From Halopseudomonas laoshanensis (GTDB lineage Bacteria; Pseudomonadota; Gammaproteobacteria; Pseudomonadales; Pseudomonadaceae), in contig NZ_QOVF01000004.1 in NCBI RefSeq assembly GCF_008365385.1, forward strand, positions 62,001 to 126,000: a DNA stretch of 64,000 nucleotides, read 5' to 3'. Of the stretch, positions 17,885 to 27,995 are shown piece after piece; within the stretch, counting starts at the first letter, position 1; the number at the start of each line of letters is the position of its first letter. The position numbers and the translations under genes were made by a program. The notes beneath the pieces are model-generated. The model worked only from the letters and a program-made list of their open reading frames with translations, did not search any database and was not told where the DNA came from.

Positions 17885-18933
17885 GCCGGCCATGGTGGAG
17901 CGCAGCAGTGGCGCAACTGGATCGGGACGCGATGCTCGAAGCGCAGCAACGTCAGAGCGAATTGACCAAGCCAACAGGTTCTCTCGGGCAATTGGAGGCT
18001 TTGGCTGTGCAACTGGCGGCCATGCAAGGCTCGGATCAGCCAGCCATCGAAGCGCCCTGGATCACTATTTTTGCTGCTGATCATGGCGTAATGGCCGAGA
18101 ACGTGTCTGCCTATCCGCAGTCGGTAACGGGCGAAATGTTGCGCAATTTCTCCCAGGGTGGTGCCGCTATCTGTGTGCTGGCCCGGCACCTGGGCGCGAC
18201 GCTGAAAGTCATGGATCTGGGCCTGGCAGTGCCGATTCGCTCTTTGAGCAATGTGGAACATCGCTTTATTGCGCCGGGCACCGCCAACTTCTGCCGTGCC
18301 CCGGCAATGACGACCGAGCAGTGCCTCGAGGCCATAAACGTCGGCCAGGAGGCAGTGTTGGCAATCAACAAGGCCGACCTGTTTATCGGCGGAGAAATGG
18401 GCATTGGTAACAGCACCAGCGCCTGTGCGCTGGCCAGTGCTCTGCTGGGCCGGCCTGCGGCCTTGCTGGTAGGGCCGGGGACCGGCCTGAACAAGTCGGG
18501 AATGGAACATAAACTGCGGGTCATCCAGCGTGGATTGTTACGCCACGCGGCGCATCTGCGTGATCCACTTGCGGCGCTGTCACGGCTGGGCGGGCTGGAA
18601 ATTGCCGCGCTCACGGGCGCGTACCTGGCTGCCGCGCAGCGCGGCATGCCGATGCTGATCGATGGCTATATCAGTTCAGTCGCGGCCCTCTGTGCTACCC
18701 GGCTGAATCCCGGCTGCCGCGAATGGATGCTGTTCAGTCACCGCAGTGCCGAGCCCGGGCATACGTTGGTGCTTCAAGCCTTGCAGGCATCGCCGTTACT
18801 GGACCTGGGCATGCGCCTGGGCGAGGGTAGCGGCGCAGCGGTGGCAGTACCCTTGCTACGCGCAGCCTGCGCATTGCATAACCAGATGGCGACTTTCGCG
18901 CAAGCGGACGTCTCTGATCGTCAGCCGTGCTGA
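17881..18933 (+). CDS. cobT: Nicotinate-nucleotide--dimethylbenzimidazole phosphoribosyltransferase
   Basis: This 350-residue enzyme makes alpha-ribazole phosphate from nicotinate mononucleotide and the dimethylbenzimidazole produced by BluB. Characteristic segments are [43 protein letters not shown] and the C-terminal [11 protein letters not shown] with the catalytic glutamate. The ATG overlaps the cobU stop (ATGA), and AAGGGGG stands upstream. It joins the lower-ligand branch with the assembly branch completed by CobS. Confidence 0.96.
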   Translation: MSRPWWSAAVAQLDRDAMLEAQQRQSELTKPTGSLGQLEALAVQLAAMQGSDQPAIEAPWITIFAADHGVMAENVSAYPQSVTGEMLRNFSQGGAAICVLARHLGATLKVMDLGLAVPIRSLSNVEHRFIAPGTANFCRAPAMTTEQCLEAINVGQEAVLAINKADLFIGGEMGIGNSTSACALASALLGRPAALLVGPGTGLNKSGMEHKLRVIQRGLLRHAAHLRDPLAALSRLGGLEIAALTGAYLAAAQRGMPMLIDGYISSVAALCATRLNPGCREWMLFSHRSAEPGHTLVLQALQASPLLDLGMRLGEGSGAAVAVPLLRAACALHNQMATFAQADVSDRQPC

Positions 18934-19493
18934 TCGAACTGCTGCGCCATGGTGAGACAGCCCTGGCCGGCAGCTTGCGCGGCAGCCTGGATGACGAACT
19001 GACGCCCGCCGGCTGGCAACAGATGCACCAGGCCTGTCAGACCCCCGGTGCCTGGCAGCACATCATCAGTTCGCCGCTGCGTCGTTGCGCGGCCTTTGCC
19101 GCCGAGCTAGGCGCGCGGCTTAACACGCCGGTAAGCCTGGAGCCCGGTCTCTGCGAGCTGCACTTCGGCGAATGGGAGGGCCAGTACCCGGCTGATCTGA
19201 TGCGGGAACATGCGGACACCCTGGCGGCTTTCTGGCGGGATCCCTATGCCTGCACACCCCCCGGCGGCGAGTCGGTATTGACGTTTGAGCAGCGGGTGCT
19301 GGCAAGTCTGGATGATCTGGCGCTGCGGCATGCCGGCGACAAGGTACTGGTGATAACCCATGGTGGCGTGATGCGGTTGTTGCTGGCCCGGGCGCAGGGC
19401 TTGCCGCGCGAACAACTGCTGCAGGTGCAGGTGGCACTGGCCGAACGAGTGCTGCTGCGCCGTCATCCTGATGGTGATTTGGAGCAGTTATGA
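18927..19493 (+). CDS. cobC: Alpha-ribazole phosphatase (histidine phosphatase family)
   Basis: This 188-residue phosphatase is expected to remove the 5' phosphate of alpha-ribazole phosphate or of adenosylcobalamin phosphate. The phosphohistidine motif LLRHGET is at residues 5-11, the second catalytic histidine is in VITHGGVMR, and ELHFGEWEG is a family mark. The GTG start overlaps the cobT stop. The enterobacterial name CobC collides with the decarboxylase name used above. Histidine phosphatases are broad, so the exact substrate rests on the operon position between cobT and cobS. Confidence 0.9.
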   Translation: MLIELLRHGETALAGSLRGSLDDELTPAGWQQMHQACQTPGAWQHIISSPLRRCAAFAAELGARLNTPVSLEPGLCELHFGEWEGQYPADLMREHADTLAAFWRDPYACTPPGGESVLTFEQRVLASLDDLALRHAGDKVLVITHGGVMRLLLARAQGLPREQLLQVQVALAERVLLRRHPDGDLEQL

Positions 19494-20242
19494 AATTCCC
19501 GCTGGCGCTGATGATTGCCCTGCAATTTCTTACACGCCTCCCGGTGCGCCTGCCTTCTCTTCCTACGGCGCAGGATAATGGCCGCTCGCTGTTGTGGTAT
19601 CCGCTGGTTGGCGCGCTGATCGGGCTGGTATTGCTATTGGTCCATTGGTTGCTGATGTCGGCTGCGCCCTTGCTGCAGGCCGCGATCATCCTCAGTCTCT
19701 GGGTCTGGATCAGCGGTGCGCTGCATCTGGATGGCCTGGCAGATAGCGCCGACGCCTGGGTCGGTGGGCATGGTGATCGCGACCGCACTCTGGCGATCAT
19801 GAAAGACCCGGCCTGCGGCCCGATCGGTGTGGTGGCTCTGGTGCTGGTGTTACTGCTCAAGTTCGCTGCGCTGGTCAGCTTGCTGGAAAATCAGGCGTGG
19901 CTGGCACTATTGCTGGCGCCCTGGATCGGCCGGTTGCTGCTGCCGGCGCTGCTGATCAGTACTCCATACGCACGTCCCGGCGGCCTGGGCGCAGAGTTGG
20001 CAACCCACGCACCCGCTTCGCTGAAACCTGCATTACTCGGTCATGCACTGGTGATTGCGCTGTTGGCCCTGCTGGCATGGGGACCAGCCGGCTTACTGCC
20101 ATTGTTCGGCGTGGTACTTTTTACCTTCTACTGGCGCCGGGTGATAATCAGGCGCCTGGGTGGCACCACCGGAGATACCGCCGGCGCCCTGCTGGAAATG
20201 GCTGAAGCCCTGCTGCTGGTCGCTCTCAGCGTAATTTTCTGA
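19490..20242 (+). CDS. cobS: Adenosylcobinamide-GDP ribazoletransferase (cobalamin synthase)
   Basis: This 250-residue inner-membrane enzyme joins adenosylcobinamide-GDP with alpha-ribazole to finish adenosylcobalamin. The motif AIILSLWVWISGALHLDGLADSADA region, GGHGDRDRTLAIMKDPACGPIGV and the many hydrophobic helices are typical. It overlaps the phosphatase by four bases and is the last gene of the operon; a weak T-rich stretch follows the stop. Also called cobV. Confidence 0.95.
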   Translation: MKFPLALMIALQFLTRLPVRLPSLPTAQDNGRSLLWYPLVGALIGLVLLLVHWLLMSAAPLLQAAIILSLWVWISGALHLDGLADSADAWVGGHGDRDRTLAIMKDPACGPIGVVALVLVLLLKFAALVSLLENQAWLALLLAPWIGRLLLPALLISTPYARPGGLGAELATHAPASLKPALLGHALVIALLALLAWGPAGLLPLFGVVLFTFYWRRVIIRRLGGTTGDTAGALLEMAEALLLVALSVIF

Positions 20243-20256
20243 ACTTTTTTATTTCT

Positions 20257-20288
20257 GCTTCATCTGACTGTCATACGCGACCTATAGC
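20257..20288 (+). promoter_or_regulatory. Candidate Pho box and -10 region before the small gene
   Basis: A perfect PhoB half-site CTGTCAT (20268-20274) is preceded, with the standard four-base spacer, by a degenerate half-site GCTTCAT (20257-20263). TATAGC (20283-20288) follows eight bases after, where the -10 box of a PhoB-dependent promoter should be. The first half-site matches poorly, so this is a candidate only. Confidence 0.3.
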
Positions 20289-20335
20289 GTCGGGTAGTGA
20301 GCCAGTTGGCTCGACAACAAAAAGAGGAAGCAACA

Positions 20336-20416
20336 ATGAACGACTATGTAGAAGAACTGATGGACAAGCGCGCCCAGGAATGGGATCAGGATGCAGAAGA
20401 CGCCGAAGAGATGTAA
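20336..20416 (+). CDS. Small acidic protein, 26 residues, function unknown
   Basis: A short frame begins MNDYVEELMDKRAQEWD and continues with an Asp/Glu/Ala-rich tail ending in EEM. It probably forms one amphipathic acidic helix. It has a convincing ribosome-binding site (AAGAGGAAG, six to eight bases before the ATG), a perfect hairpin just upstream (GAGCC-AGTT-GGCTC, 20299-20312), and a terminator overlapping its stop. The run AAC-AAA-AAG-AGG-AAG (20316-20330) is five consecutive A-R-N triplets covering the ribosome-binding site, a pattern bound by Hfq, alone or with Crc, in pseudomonads. Function is unknown. The alternative is that the transcript acts as a small RNA and the peptide is incidental. 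Confidence 0.55.
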   Translation: MNDYVEELMDKRAQEWDQDAEDAEEM

Positions 20417-20432
20417 CCGCTTCGGCTTTCTT
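20402..20432 (+). terminator. Intrinsic terminator of the small gene
   Basis: GCCGAAG (20402-20408) pairs with CTTCGGC (20420-20426), with an 11-base loop holding the stop codon, and TTTCTT follows. It closes the unit that begins near 20257. Confidence 0.65.
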
Positions 20433-20546
20433 CTGCGGTACCCCTTTCACAGTCACCTCAAGCCGCAACACTCAGCAGTAGCTATTAGCAATAACCCCCT
20501 CGCTTGGCCCTTTGGTAATTCCCTTTGCTCCTTTCAGTATTTAACT

Positions 20547-21608
20547 TCAGCTTGCCGCTCTGCGCTGCTGACGCCTGAATTGTCCCGGCGGTTGCCCGGT
20601 CCAACGCTTGAAAGCTCTCTGAAATGCCTCCGGCGACGAAAAGCCCAGCAAAAATGCAATCTCCCCCAACGCCAGCTCCGTATCGCGAATGTAACTCACG
20701 GCCAGATCCTGTCGGGTTTCATCGATGATGTCCTGAAACCGCGTCTGCTCTTCCTGCTGCAGGCGGCGGCGAAGGGTCCAGGAGGGTAAGCCCAGCTTGC
20801 GCGCGACCTCCGGCAACGAGGGTAAACGCTGGTGCAGTTGTGGCGACAATATCTCCTCGACCTTTTCCCGCAGGCCCCGGTGCCGGTTGAGGTCATGCAA
20901 CTGGGCTTTGCACAGCGATTGCAGATGAAAAAAACTCGCCGGAGCAGATTGCTCCAACGGCAGATTCAGGCTCGCCGGTTCCCAGAGTAGCTGGTTGTGC
21001 TCCTGCTCAAAGAGTACCGGGCAATCGAAGACGCTTTCGTAACGGTCTGCATACGCGGGTGCGGGAAACTCGATATGCACCGCCGAGAGTACCGCCTTGC
21101 CGCCGGTCAGGTGGCGGCCAAGTTGCGCGCGGGAGGCCAGGGCCGAGTCGACCACAAACAGGTTGAAGGCGTTGTACGGGCTGATCGAATAGAAGCGCAG
21201 CGCAGGTGCGTCAAAGCTGGAGTGGCCACGGTAGTTCTGGCTGGACAAACGCTCGAAGCGCACCAGCGTCTCGAACGCCTGACCCAGATCGGCGGCACAT
21301 TGGGCGGTCATACCGGCCAAACCCAGATGACTGGCGTGGCTACAACGCCCCATCAACAAGCCGATATCGGCACGGCCGGTCAGTTGGATGGCGGCATTGC
21401 CGAGCCGCATAAAGCGCGGAATGCTGATGCGTGCCTGCGGCGTGGCGAGCAAATCGCTGCTGATGCGAAAGCGCTGGAACAGCGGCAGCGGGTCATGACC
21501 CAGGCTGAGCAGGGCGGTTTGCAAGCTGTACAGGTAACCGACCGAGATATCGCCGAGCTTCAAGGGTTGAGCTTCATTCAAAGCACTCGCACTTATGGAG
21601 AAACACAA
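20547..21608 (-). CDS. AraC-family transcriptional regulator (Arabinose_bd / OruR-like)
   Basis: This regulator of up to 353 residues has an N-terminal effector domain (about residues 25-220) of the type found in OruR-like AraC proteins. The C-terminal AraC DNA-binding domain (about 245-345) contains two helix-turn-helix units: LPEVARKLGLPSWTLRRRLQ and ALGEIAFLLGFSSPEAFQRAF. It is transcribed away from the dienoyl-CoA reductase gene, 133 bases apart, which suggests it controls that gene. The frame opens with a TTG and no ATG occurs near the N terminus, so the start could lie at one of several TTG codons within the first 16 residues. The inducer is unknown; a fatty-acid derivative is a guess from context. 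Confidence 0.88.
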   Translation of the reverse strand: MCFSISASALNEAQPLKLGDISVGYLYSLQTALLSLGHDPLPLFQRFRISSDLLATPQARISIPRFMRLGNAAIQLTGRADIGLLMGRCSHASHLGLAGMTAQCAADLGQAFETLVRFERLSSQNYRGHSSFDAPALRFYSISPYNAFNLFVVDSALASRAQLGRHLTGGKAVLSAVHIEFPAPAYADRYESVFDCPVLFEQEHNQLLWEPASLNLPLEQSAPASFFHLQSLCKAQLHDLNRHRGLREKVEEILSPQLHQRLPSLPEVARKLGLPSWTLRRRLQQEEQTRFQDIIDETRQDLAVSYIRDTELALGEIAFLLGFSSPEAFQRAFKRWTGQPPGQFRRQQRRAAS

Positions 21609-21686
21609 CTGTAATTCAAAGTTATAAATATGTCATTTCAGGTGATTGAGCGTTGCTCGTCGCGGGCCTATTGTCTTGCCATAGCA

Positions 21687-21710
21687 TTTACCGGGCATGT
21701 ATCCGGTAAA
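21687..21710 (+). promoter_or_regulatory. Perfect 8-bp inverted repeat before fadH, candidate operator
   Basis: TTTACCGG-N8-CCGGTAAA is centred 43 bases before the fadH start in the divergent araC-fadH interval. It overlaps the expected promoter zone. A dyad of this kind usually binds a dimeric repressor; AraC-type proteins more often use direct repeats. Confidence 0.4.
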
Positions 21711-21729
21711 GACCCTGATGAAGTGATAA

Positions 21730-23775
<2,046 letters not shown>

Positions 23776-23795
23776 ATTTGCTCTGCACCAGGAGA

Positions 23796-23828
23796 GCCCG
23801 CCCCAGCCAGAGGCTGCGGCGGGCTTTT
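23796..23828 (+). terminator. Intrinsic terminator after fadH
   Basis: GCCCGCC (23796-23802) pairs with GGCGGGC (23818-23824), with an inner stem CAGCC/GGCTG around a 3-base loop, followed by TTTT. Confidence 0.85.
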
Positions 23829-23991
23829 GCGTAGTTGGGTGGTACGAAAGCGCAGCAGAGGTTGTGCCAAGTGCATCACAGTCCTCAATGGCACTTTTCT
23901 CTACACTTGCGCTCCAAAGTGCAATTGCCATAAAAAAGCGTAGGATCATGTTGATCTGGACAAGGCTGGATGGACCCGGCGGGAGCAAGTG

Positions 23992-24825
23992 ATGAATACA
24001 GTACGAAAGCCGCTGCTGACCGAAGCGGTGATGTTTTTTTCCGAGCGAGGTATCGCCAAGGAAATGCTCTATCCGGAATTCGAGGCGCTGCTCGACGGCA
24101 TGGTGTCGTCCCCGGAATTCGCCGATGAAACGGTGGAGGCGGTATTTCTGCAGATCAGCAATCGGCTGCATGTCAGAGGCGCGGTGTTTTTCACTATCGA
24201 CTTCGATCTGGATGGCAACATCAATAGCCTGTGGAATATGCCCCTGCGCACCATGGCTGAAAAGGCCGGGCGTGGTCCGGATATGGGAGGAGGGCCGATT
24301 CGCCTGGTATGTCTGGGCTTTTCCGCCAATCCGAAGTTTCGACCGCACCTGTGGAAGCCCGGCCAACGTGAGGGGCGCTCCGATCTGTTGATGATCAAGG
24401 AAGCGGTAACCCGCAACACCCTGGGTATTCTGGGGGATGACGAAGAAGCGCTGACGGTGCTGCAGACGGACCGCCTGCAGATGGCGGCGGAAGATGCCTG
24501 GTATGGCGGCAGCAACGTCGTGTCTATCGACTCGTCCAGCGCAGCAGCCAGTGAGAAATCCAGGGCCGTGGCAGAGATGGGTGAGCAGGAGCGTGCCGCA
24601 CAAGCTGCTCAAATTGCCGAACTGCACGAGCAGATTGATCAATTGGTGCAGCAAAAGCATGCCGAGCTGATCGCCTTGCGTCAGCAACACGAGGATCACC
24701 TGGCGATCATTCAAGGAGAGTTAGGCGATATCAAGAACGAGTTGGCCCAACAGCAGAAGCTCAATGCCGCGTTGAAACGGGACATGTCGAAGCTTCAGAG
24801 CCGCACGCCGACCGACGTCGAATAA
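23992..24825 (+). CDS. Conserved hypothetical protein with C-terminal coiled coil
   Basis: This 277-residue soluble protein has no signal peptide. Residues 1-180 look globular, with a hydrophobic beta-strand segment VRGAVFFTIDFDLDG and a central GGGPIRLVCLGFS loop. Residues about 185-270 are rich in E, Q, A and K with heptad spacing and should form a long coiled coil. The ATG at 23992 follows GGGAG; a GTG three bases earlier is possible. A gene for an uncharacterised protein in this place, between fadH and nadK, is recalled from other pseudomonads. Function unknown. The coiled coil suggests oligomerisation or a structural partner role. Confidence 0.8.
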   Translation: MNTVRKPLLTEAVMFFSERGIAKEMLYPEFEALLDGMVSSPEFADETVEAVFLQISNRLHVRGAVFFTIDFDLDGNINSLWNMPLRTMAEKAGRGPDMGGGPIRLVCLGFSANPKFRPHLWKPGQREGRSDLLMIKEAVTRNTLGILGDDEEALTVLQTDRLQMAAEDAWYGGSNVVSIDSSSAAASEKSRAVAEMGEQERAAQAAQIAELHEQIDQLVQQKHAELIALRQQHEDHLAIIQGELGDIKNELAQQQKLNAALKRDMSKLQSRTPTDVE

Positions 24826-24877
24826 CATCCGCCTCACAGGTTTTTACCGGCCTGACACTCCTCTTAACCTCTCCCAT

Positions 24878-24906
24878 TTGCCAGCATCGTGCTGGCTGCG
24901 GATAAT
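24878..24906 (+). promoter_or_regulatory. Sigma-70 promoter of nadK, containing a dyad
   Basis: The -35 box TTGCCA (24878-24883) and -10 box GATAAT (24901-24906) are 17 bases apart. The spacer is largely filled by the perfect palindrome GCCAGCATCGTGCTGGC (24880-24896). A second palindrome, CTATTCGAATAG, lies at 24911-24922 around the expected start of transcription. Confidence 0.55.
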
Positions 24907-24979
24907 CATGCTATTCGAATAGTTCAGCATCCGGCTGGGCGGCGTTGTCGCTGCCAGTTGGCTGCAAGAGTGAGGTGGT

Positions 24980-25864
24980 ATGGAGCAGTTCCGTAATGTT
25001 GGATTAATCGGACGTCTGGGTAGCGGCAAGGTGGTCGATACCCTCAAACGCCTCAAGCGGTTTCTGCTGGATAATGGCCATAGCGTGATCCTGGAAGATG
25101 CGGTGGCTGATCTGTTGCCGGGGCACCAGTTGCAGGTCTGTTCCCGCAAGATGATGGGCGAAATCTGCGATCTGGTCATCGTCGTCGGCGGCGACGGCAG
25201 TTTGCTGGGTGCCGCGCGCGCTCTGTGCCGCTACAACGTTCCGGTACTGGGCGTTAACCGCGGTGGGCTCGGGTTTCTTACTGATATTTCCCCTGACGAG
25301 CTGGAAAGCCGGGTGGGTGAAGTGCTGGCAGGCCAACACAGTGTAGAGAAGCGCTTCTTGCTGGACGTATTTGTGCGGCGCGGCGATGAGCAACTAGGCA
25401 CAAGTGAGGCACTGAACGACGTGGTGCTGCACCCTGGCAAATCAGCGCGGATGATCGAGTTTGAGCTGTATATCGACGGCCAGTTCGTCTACAGCCAGAA
25501 GTCCGACGGTTTGATCGTTGCTACGCCGACCGGTTCGACCGCCTACTCACTGTCTGCCGGTGGGCCGATCATGCACCCGAAGCTGGATGCCATGGTGCTG
25601 GTGCCAATGTTTCCGCACACCTTGTCCAGTCGGCCGATCGTGGTAGATGCCAACAGCGAACTGAAAATCATCATCTCCAAGCAGAACGGCATTTATCCGC
25701 AGGTCAGTTGCGATGGCCAGGTGCATATTGCCTGTGCGCCGGGTGACAGCCTGACGATTCGCAAGAAGCCGCAGAAGCTGCGTCTGCTGCACCCACTGGA
25801 TCACAATTTCTACGCGATTTGTCGCAGCAAGCTCGGCTGGTCAAGTCGTCTGACGGATCAATAA
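24980..25864 (+). CDS. nadK: NAD kinase
   Basis: This 294-residue cytoplasmic enzyme phosphorylates NAD to NADP and so sets the NADPH supply. The hallmarks are the GGDGSLLGAAR motif (near residue 71), NRGGLGFLTD, LNDVVLHPG and the glycine/threonine-rich SDGLIVATPTGSTAYSLSAGGP segment. The length is normal for the family. A GAGTGAGGTGG stretch precedes the ATG. Its stop codon overlaps the start of the phosphoesterase gene, so the two are coupled. Confidence 0.97.
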   Translation: MEQFRNVGLIGRLGSGKVVDTLKRLKRFLLDNGHSVILEDAVADLLPGHQLQVCSRKMMGEICDLVIVVGGDGSLLGAARALCRYNVPVLGVNRGGLGFLTDISPDELESRVGEVLAGQHSVEKRFLLDVFVRRGDEQLGTSEALNDVVLHPGKSARMIEFELYIDGQFVYSQKSDGLIVATPTGSTAYSLSAGGPIMHPKLDAMVLVPMFPHTLSSRPIVVDANSELKIIISKQNGIYPQVSCDGQVHIACAPGDSLTIRKKPQKLRLLHPLDHNFYAICRSKLGWSSRLTDQ

Positions 25865-26829
25865 TGCTCCCCGGCGATCTTCAAGGTTATGACGTTATTG
25901 GCGATGTGCACGGATGTGCGCAGACGCTGACGCAGCTATTGGCTCGTATGGGCTATGCAAAACAGGCAGGGGTGTGGCGGCACCCGACCCGCAAGGCGTT
26001 GTTCCTGGGCGATATCATTGATCGGGGGCCGCGTATCCGCGAGGCGCTGCACCTGGTGCATGACATGGTCGAAGCCGGCGCGGCCAGCTGCATCATGGGT
26101 AATCACGAAATCAATGCTCTGGCCTGGAGCACGCCGGCTCCGGCGGGTAGCGGCAGGCAGTATATTCGCGAACACACCGAGCGTAACCGGCGGCAGATCC
26201 AGGATACGCTCGAGCAGTTCGCCGCTTGGCCTGAAGAGTGGGAATACTTTCTTGACTGGTTTTATACGCTGCCGCTGTTTATGGATATGGGCGAGATTCG
26301 CCTGGTACACGCCTGCTGGGACGACAACCTGATCAAACCATTTGCCGCGCAGTACCAGAACGGCTGTATTGATCGGGAGTTTCTTGAAGCCGCCACTGAC
26401 CATGAGAGCTTTGCCTCCCAGGTGCTGGAACGGCTGCTGCGCGGCATCGATATGCGTTTGCCGCACGGTCAGATCATGACTGGCAGGGACGGCCTGACGC
26501 GCCGGGCCTTTCGAACCAAATTCTGGGAAGAACAACCGCAAACCTACGGCGATATTGTTTTTCAGCCCGACGCTTTACCTGATGAGGTTGCCGCTCGTCC
26601 TCTGAGTGATGATCAAAAGGCCGAGTTGCTGCTCTATGATACGGATCAGCCGATACTGTTTGTCGGGCACTATTGGCAGCAGGGCAATCCGCACCCGATC
26701 AGACCGAATCTTGCCTGCCTGGATTACAGTGCGGTGAAGTATGGCAAACTGGTCGCTTATCGCTGGGAAGGTGAGCACCGCCTGCACCGCGATCATTTTG
26801 TCTGGGTCGATGTACCCAGGCTCGCCTGA
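25864..26829 (+). CDS. Metallophosphoesterase (calcineurin-like)
   Basis: This 321-residue enzyme carries the complete dimetal motif set of the calcineurin superfamily: DVIGDVHGC (residues 8-16), LGDIIDRGP, MGNHEINAL, and a C-terminal FVGHYW. The arrangement resembles PrpE/ApaH and PP1-like bacterial phosphatases, which act on dinucleoside polyphosphates or phosphoproteins; the substrate is not known here. The start overlaps the nadK stop (TAATG), so it is translated with NAD kinase, which invites the idea of a nucleotide substrate. The next gene begins seven bases after its stop. Confidence 0.9.
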   Translation: MLPGDLQGYDVIGDVHGCAQTLTQLLARMGYAKQAGVWRHPTRKALFLGDIIDRGPRIREALHLVHDMVEAGAASCIMGNHEINALAWSTPAPAGSGRQYIREHTERNRRQIQDTLEQFAAWPEEWEYFLDWFYTLPLFMDMGEIRLVHACWDDNLIKPFAAQYQNGCIDREFLEAATDHESFASQVLERLLRGIDMRLPHGQIMTGRDGLTRRAFRTKFWEEQPQTYGDIVFQPDALPDEVAARPLSDDQKAELLLYDTDQPILFVGHYWQQGNPHPIRPNLACLDYSAVKYGKLVAYRWEGEHRLHRDHFVWVDVPRLA

Positions 26830-26836
26830 GGTAAGC

Positions 26837-27688
26837 ATGTACCGCGCATTACAATGTTCTCTGGATGAAGACCTGAGTCGCTTTACCCACTTCCTGCGCA
26901 GCCGGGGGGTAGTGCATCGCATTACCGAGGAAGACGGCAAGCAGGTGATCTGGACTCATGACGAAGCCGGAGCGCAGATCGTGCAGGCATTTTACGCCGA
27001 AGGCATTCCGGATCAGGCGTTTGACTCGGCCGAGAACGCCAGCCCAGCCGCCGGGAGTTCCAACTGGCCGTTGGTCTGGCGGCGTATCCCGGTCACCCTT
27101 ATCGTGCTGGCGCTGACCGGTGTCGTTGCGCTGCTGACCGGGATGGGCAGTCGGCCTGAGACTATTGGCCTGTTCACCTTCGTGCCGGTCGACGCCAATG
27201 GCTATTTTTCGAGCGAAATGGATCTGAGCCAGTGGTGGCGTCTGGTTGCACCTATATTCCTGCATTTCGGCCTGATGCATCTGGCCTTCAACTCCTTGTG
27301 GTACTGGGAGCTGGGGCGGCGCATTGAAATGCGTTCCGGCGGCCTCTGGCTGTTGGGCCTGACACTGCTGTTCGCACTGATTTCCAACACTGCCCAGTGG
27401 TGGGTAAGCGGCCATGCGCTCTTTGGTGGCCTTTCGGGTGTGCTTTATGGCTTGCTGGGCTATTGCTGGCTGTATCAATGGCTCGCTCCCAACGTGCATT
27501 TCGCCCTGCCCAAGGGGGTAGTGGTACTGATGCTGGTTTGGCTGGCGCTGTGTCTTTCCGGGCTGATTACCATGCTGGGATTCGGTGCCATAGCCAATAC
27601 CGCGCATGTTAGCGGCTTGCTGGCGGGGTGTGCGGTAGGCCTTGCCGCAGGTGGGCTGGAACGTGCTCGGCGCGGCCGGCAAGAGTGA
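26837..27688 (+). CDS. glpG: Rhomboid family intramembrane serine protease
   Basis: This 283-residue inner-membrane protease cleaves transmembrane substrates. The N-terminal 90 residues form a small cytoplasmic domain as in E. coli GlpG. Six helices follow. The catalytic serine is in GLSGVLYG (about residue 200) and the histidine in TAHVSGLLAG (about residue 256); HLAFNSLWYWELGRRIE is the conserved loop region. I chose the ATG at 26837, which has GAGGTAAG in front; an upstream in-frame ATG would run far into the preceding gene. Confidence 0.95.
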   Translation: MYRALQCSLDEDLSRFTHFLRSRGVVHRITEEDGKQVIWTHDEAGAQIVQAFYAEGIPDQAFDSAENASPAAGSSNWPLVWRRIPVTLIVLALTGVVALLTGMGSRPETIGLFTFVPVDANGYFSSEMDLSQWWRLVAPIFLHFGLMHLAFNSLWYWELGRRIEMRSGGLWLLGLTLLFALISNTAQWWVSGHALFGGLSGVLYGLLGYCWLYQWLAPNVHFALPKGVVVLMLVWLALCLSGLITMLGFGAIANTAHVSGLLAGCAVGLAAGGLERARRGRQE

Positions 27689-27728
27689 ATAGAATTGAAC
27701 CAATGACATCGTTTTTTCTGGAGACATC

Positions 27729-27995
27729 ATGACCAGTTTTGCCGAAATGCTGCGCAATATTACCCCCGACGTTTATGCCAGCCTGAAAACGGCGGTCGAG
27801 ATCGGCAAATGGTCCGATGGGCGCAAGTTGACCCAGGAGCAGAAAGAACTGTGTCTGCAGGCGATGATTGCCTGGGAGCAGGATAATCTGCCAGAAGAGC
27901 AGCGCACCGGCTATATGGGCCCGCAGAGCTGCAAATCCGAGGCGAAAACAGTCCCTAAGATCCTCTTTTCCACTGGCTCGGAGACCCTGCACTGA
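27729..27995 (+). CDS. YeaC-family protein (DUF1315)
   Basis: This 88-residue soluble protein matches the small YeaC family: MLRNITPDVYASLKTAVEIGKWSDGRKL is its typical start, and YMGPQSCKSE appears toward the end. Members are widespread in gammaproteobacteria but have no known function. A GGAG site lies eight bases before the ATG, and the stop overlaps the start of the next gene, so it is probably cotranscribed with glpG and the DUF2797 gene. Confidence 0.88.
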   Translation: MTSFAEMLRNITPDVYASLKTAVEIGKWSDGRKLTQEQKELCLQAMIAWEQDNLPEEQRTGYMGPQSCKSEAKTVPKILFSTGSETLH

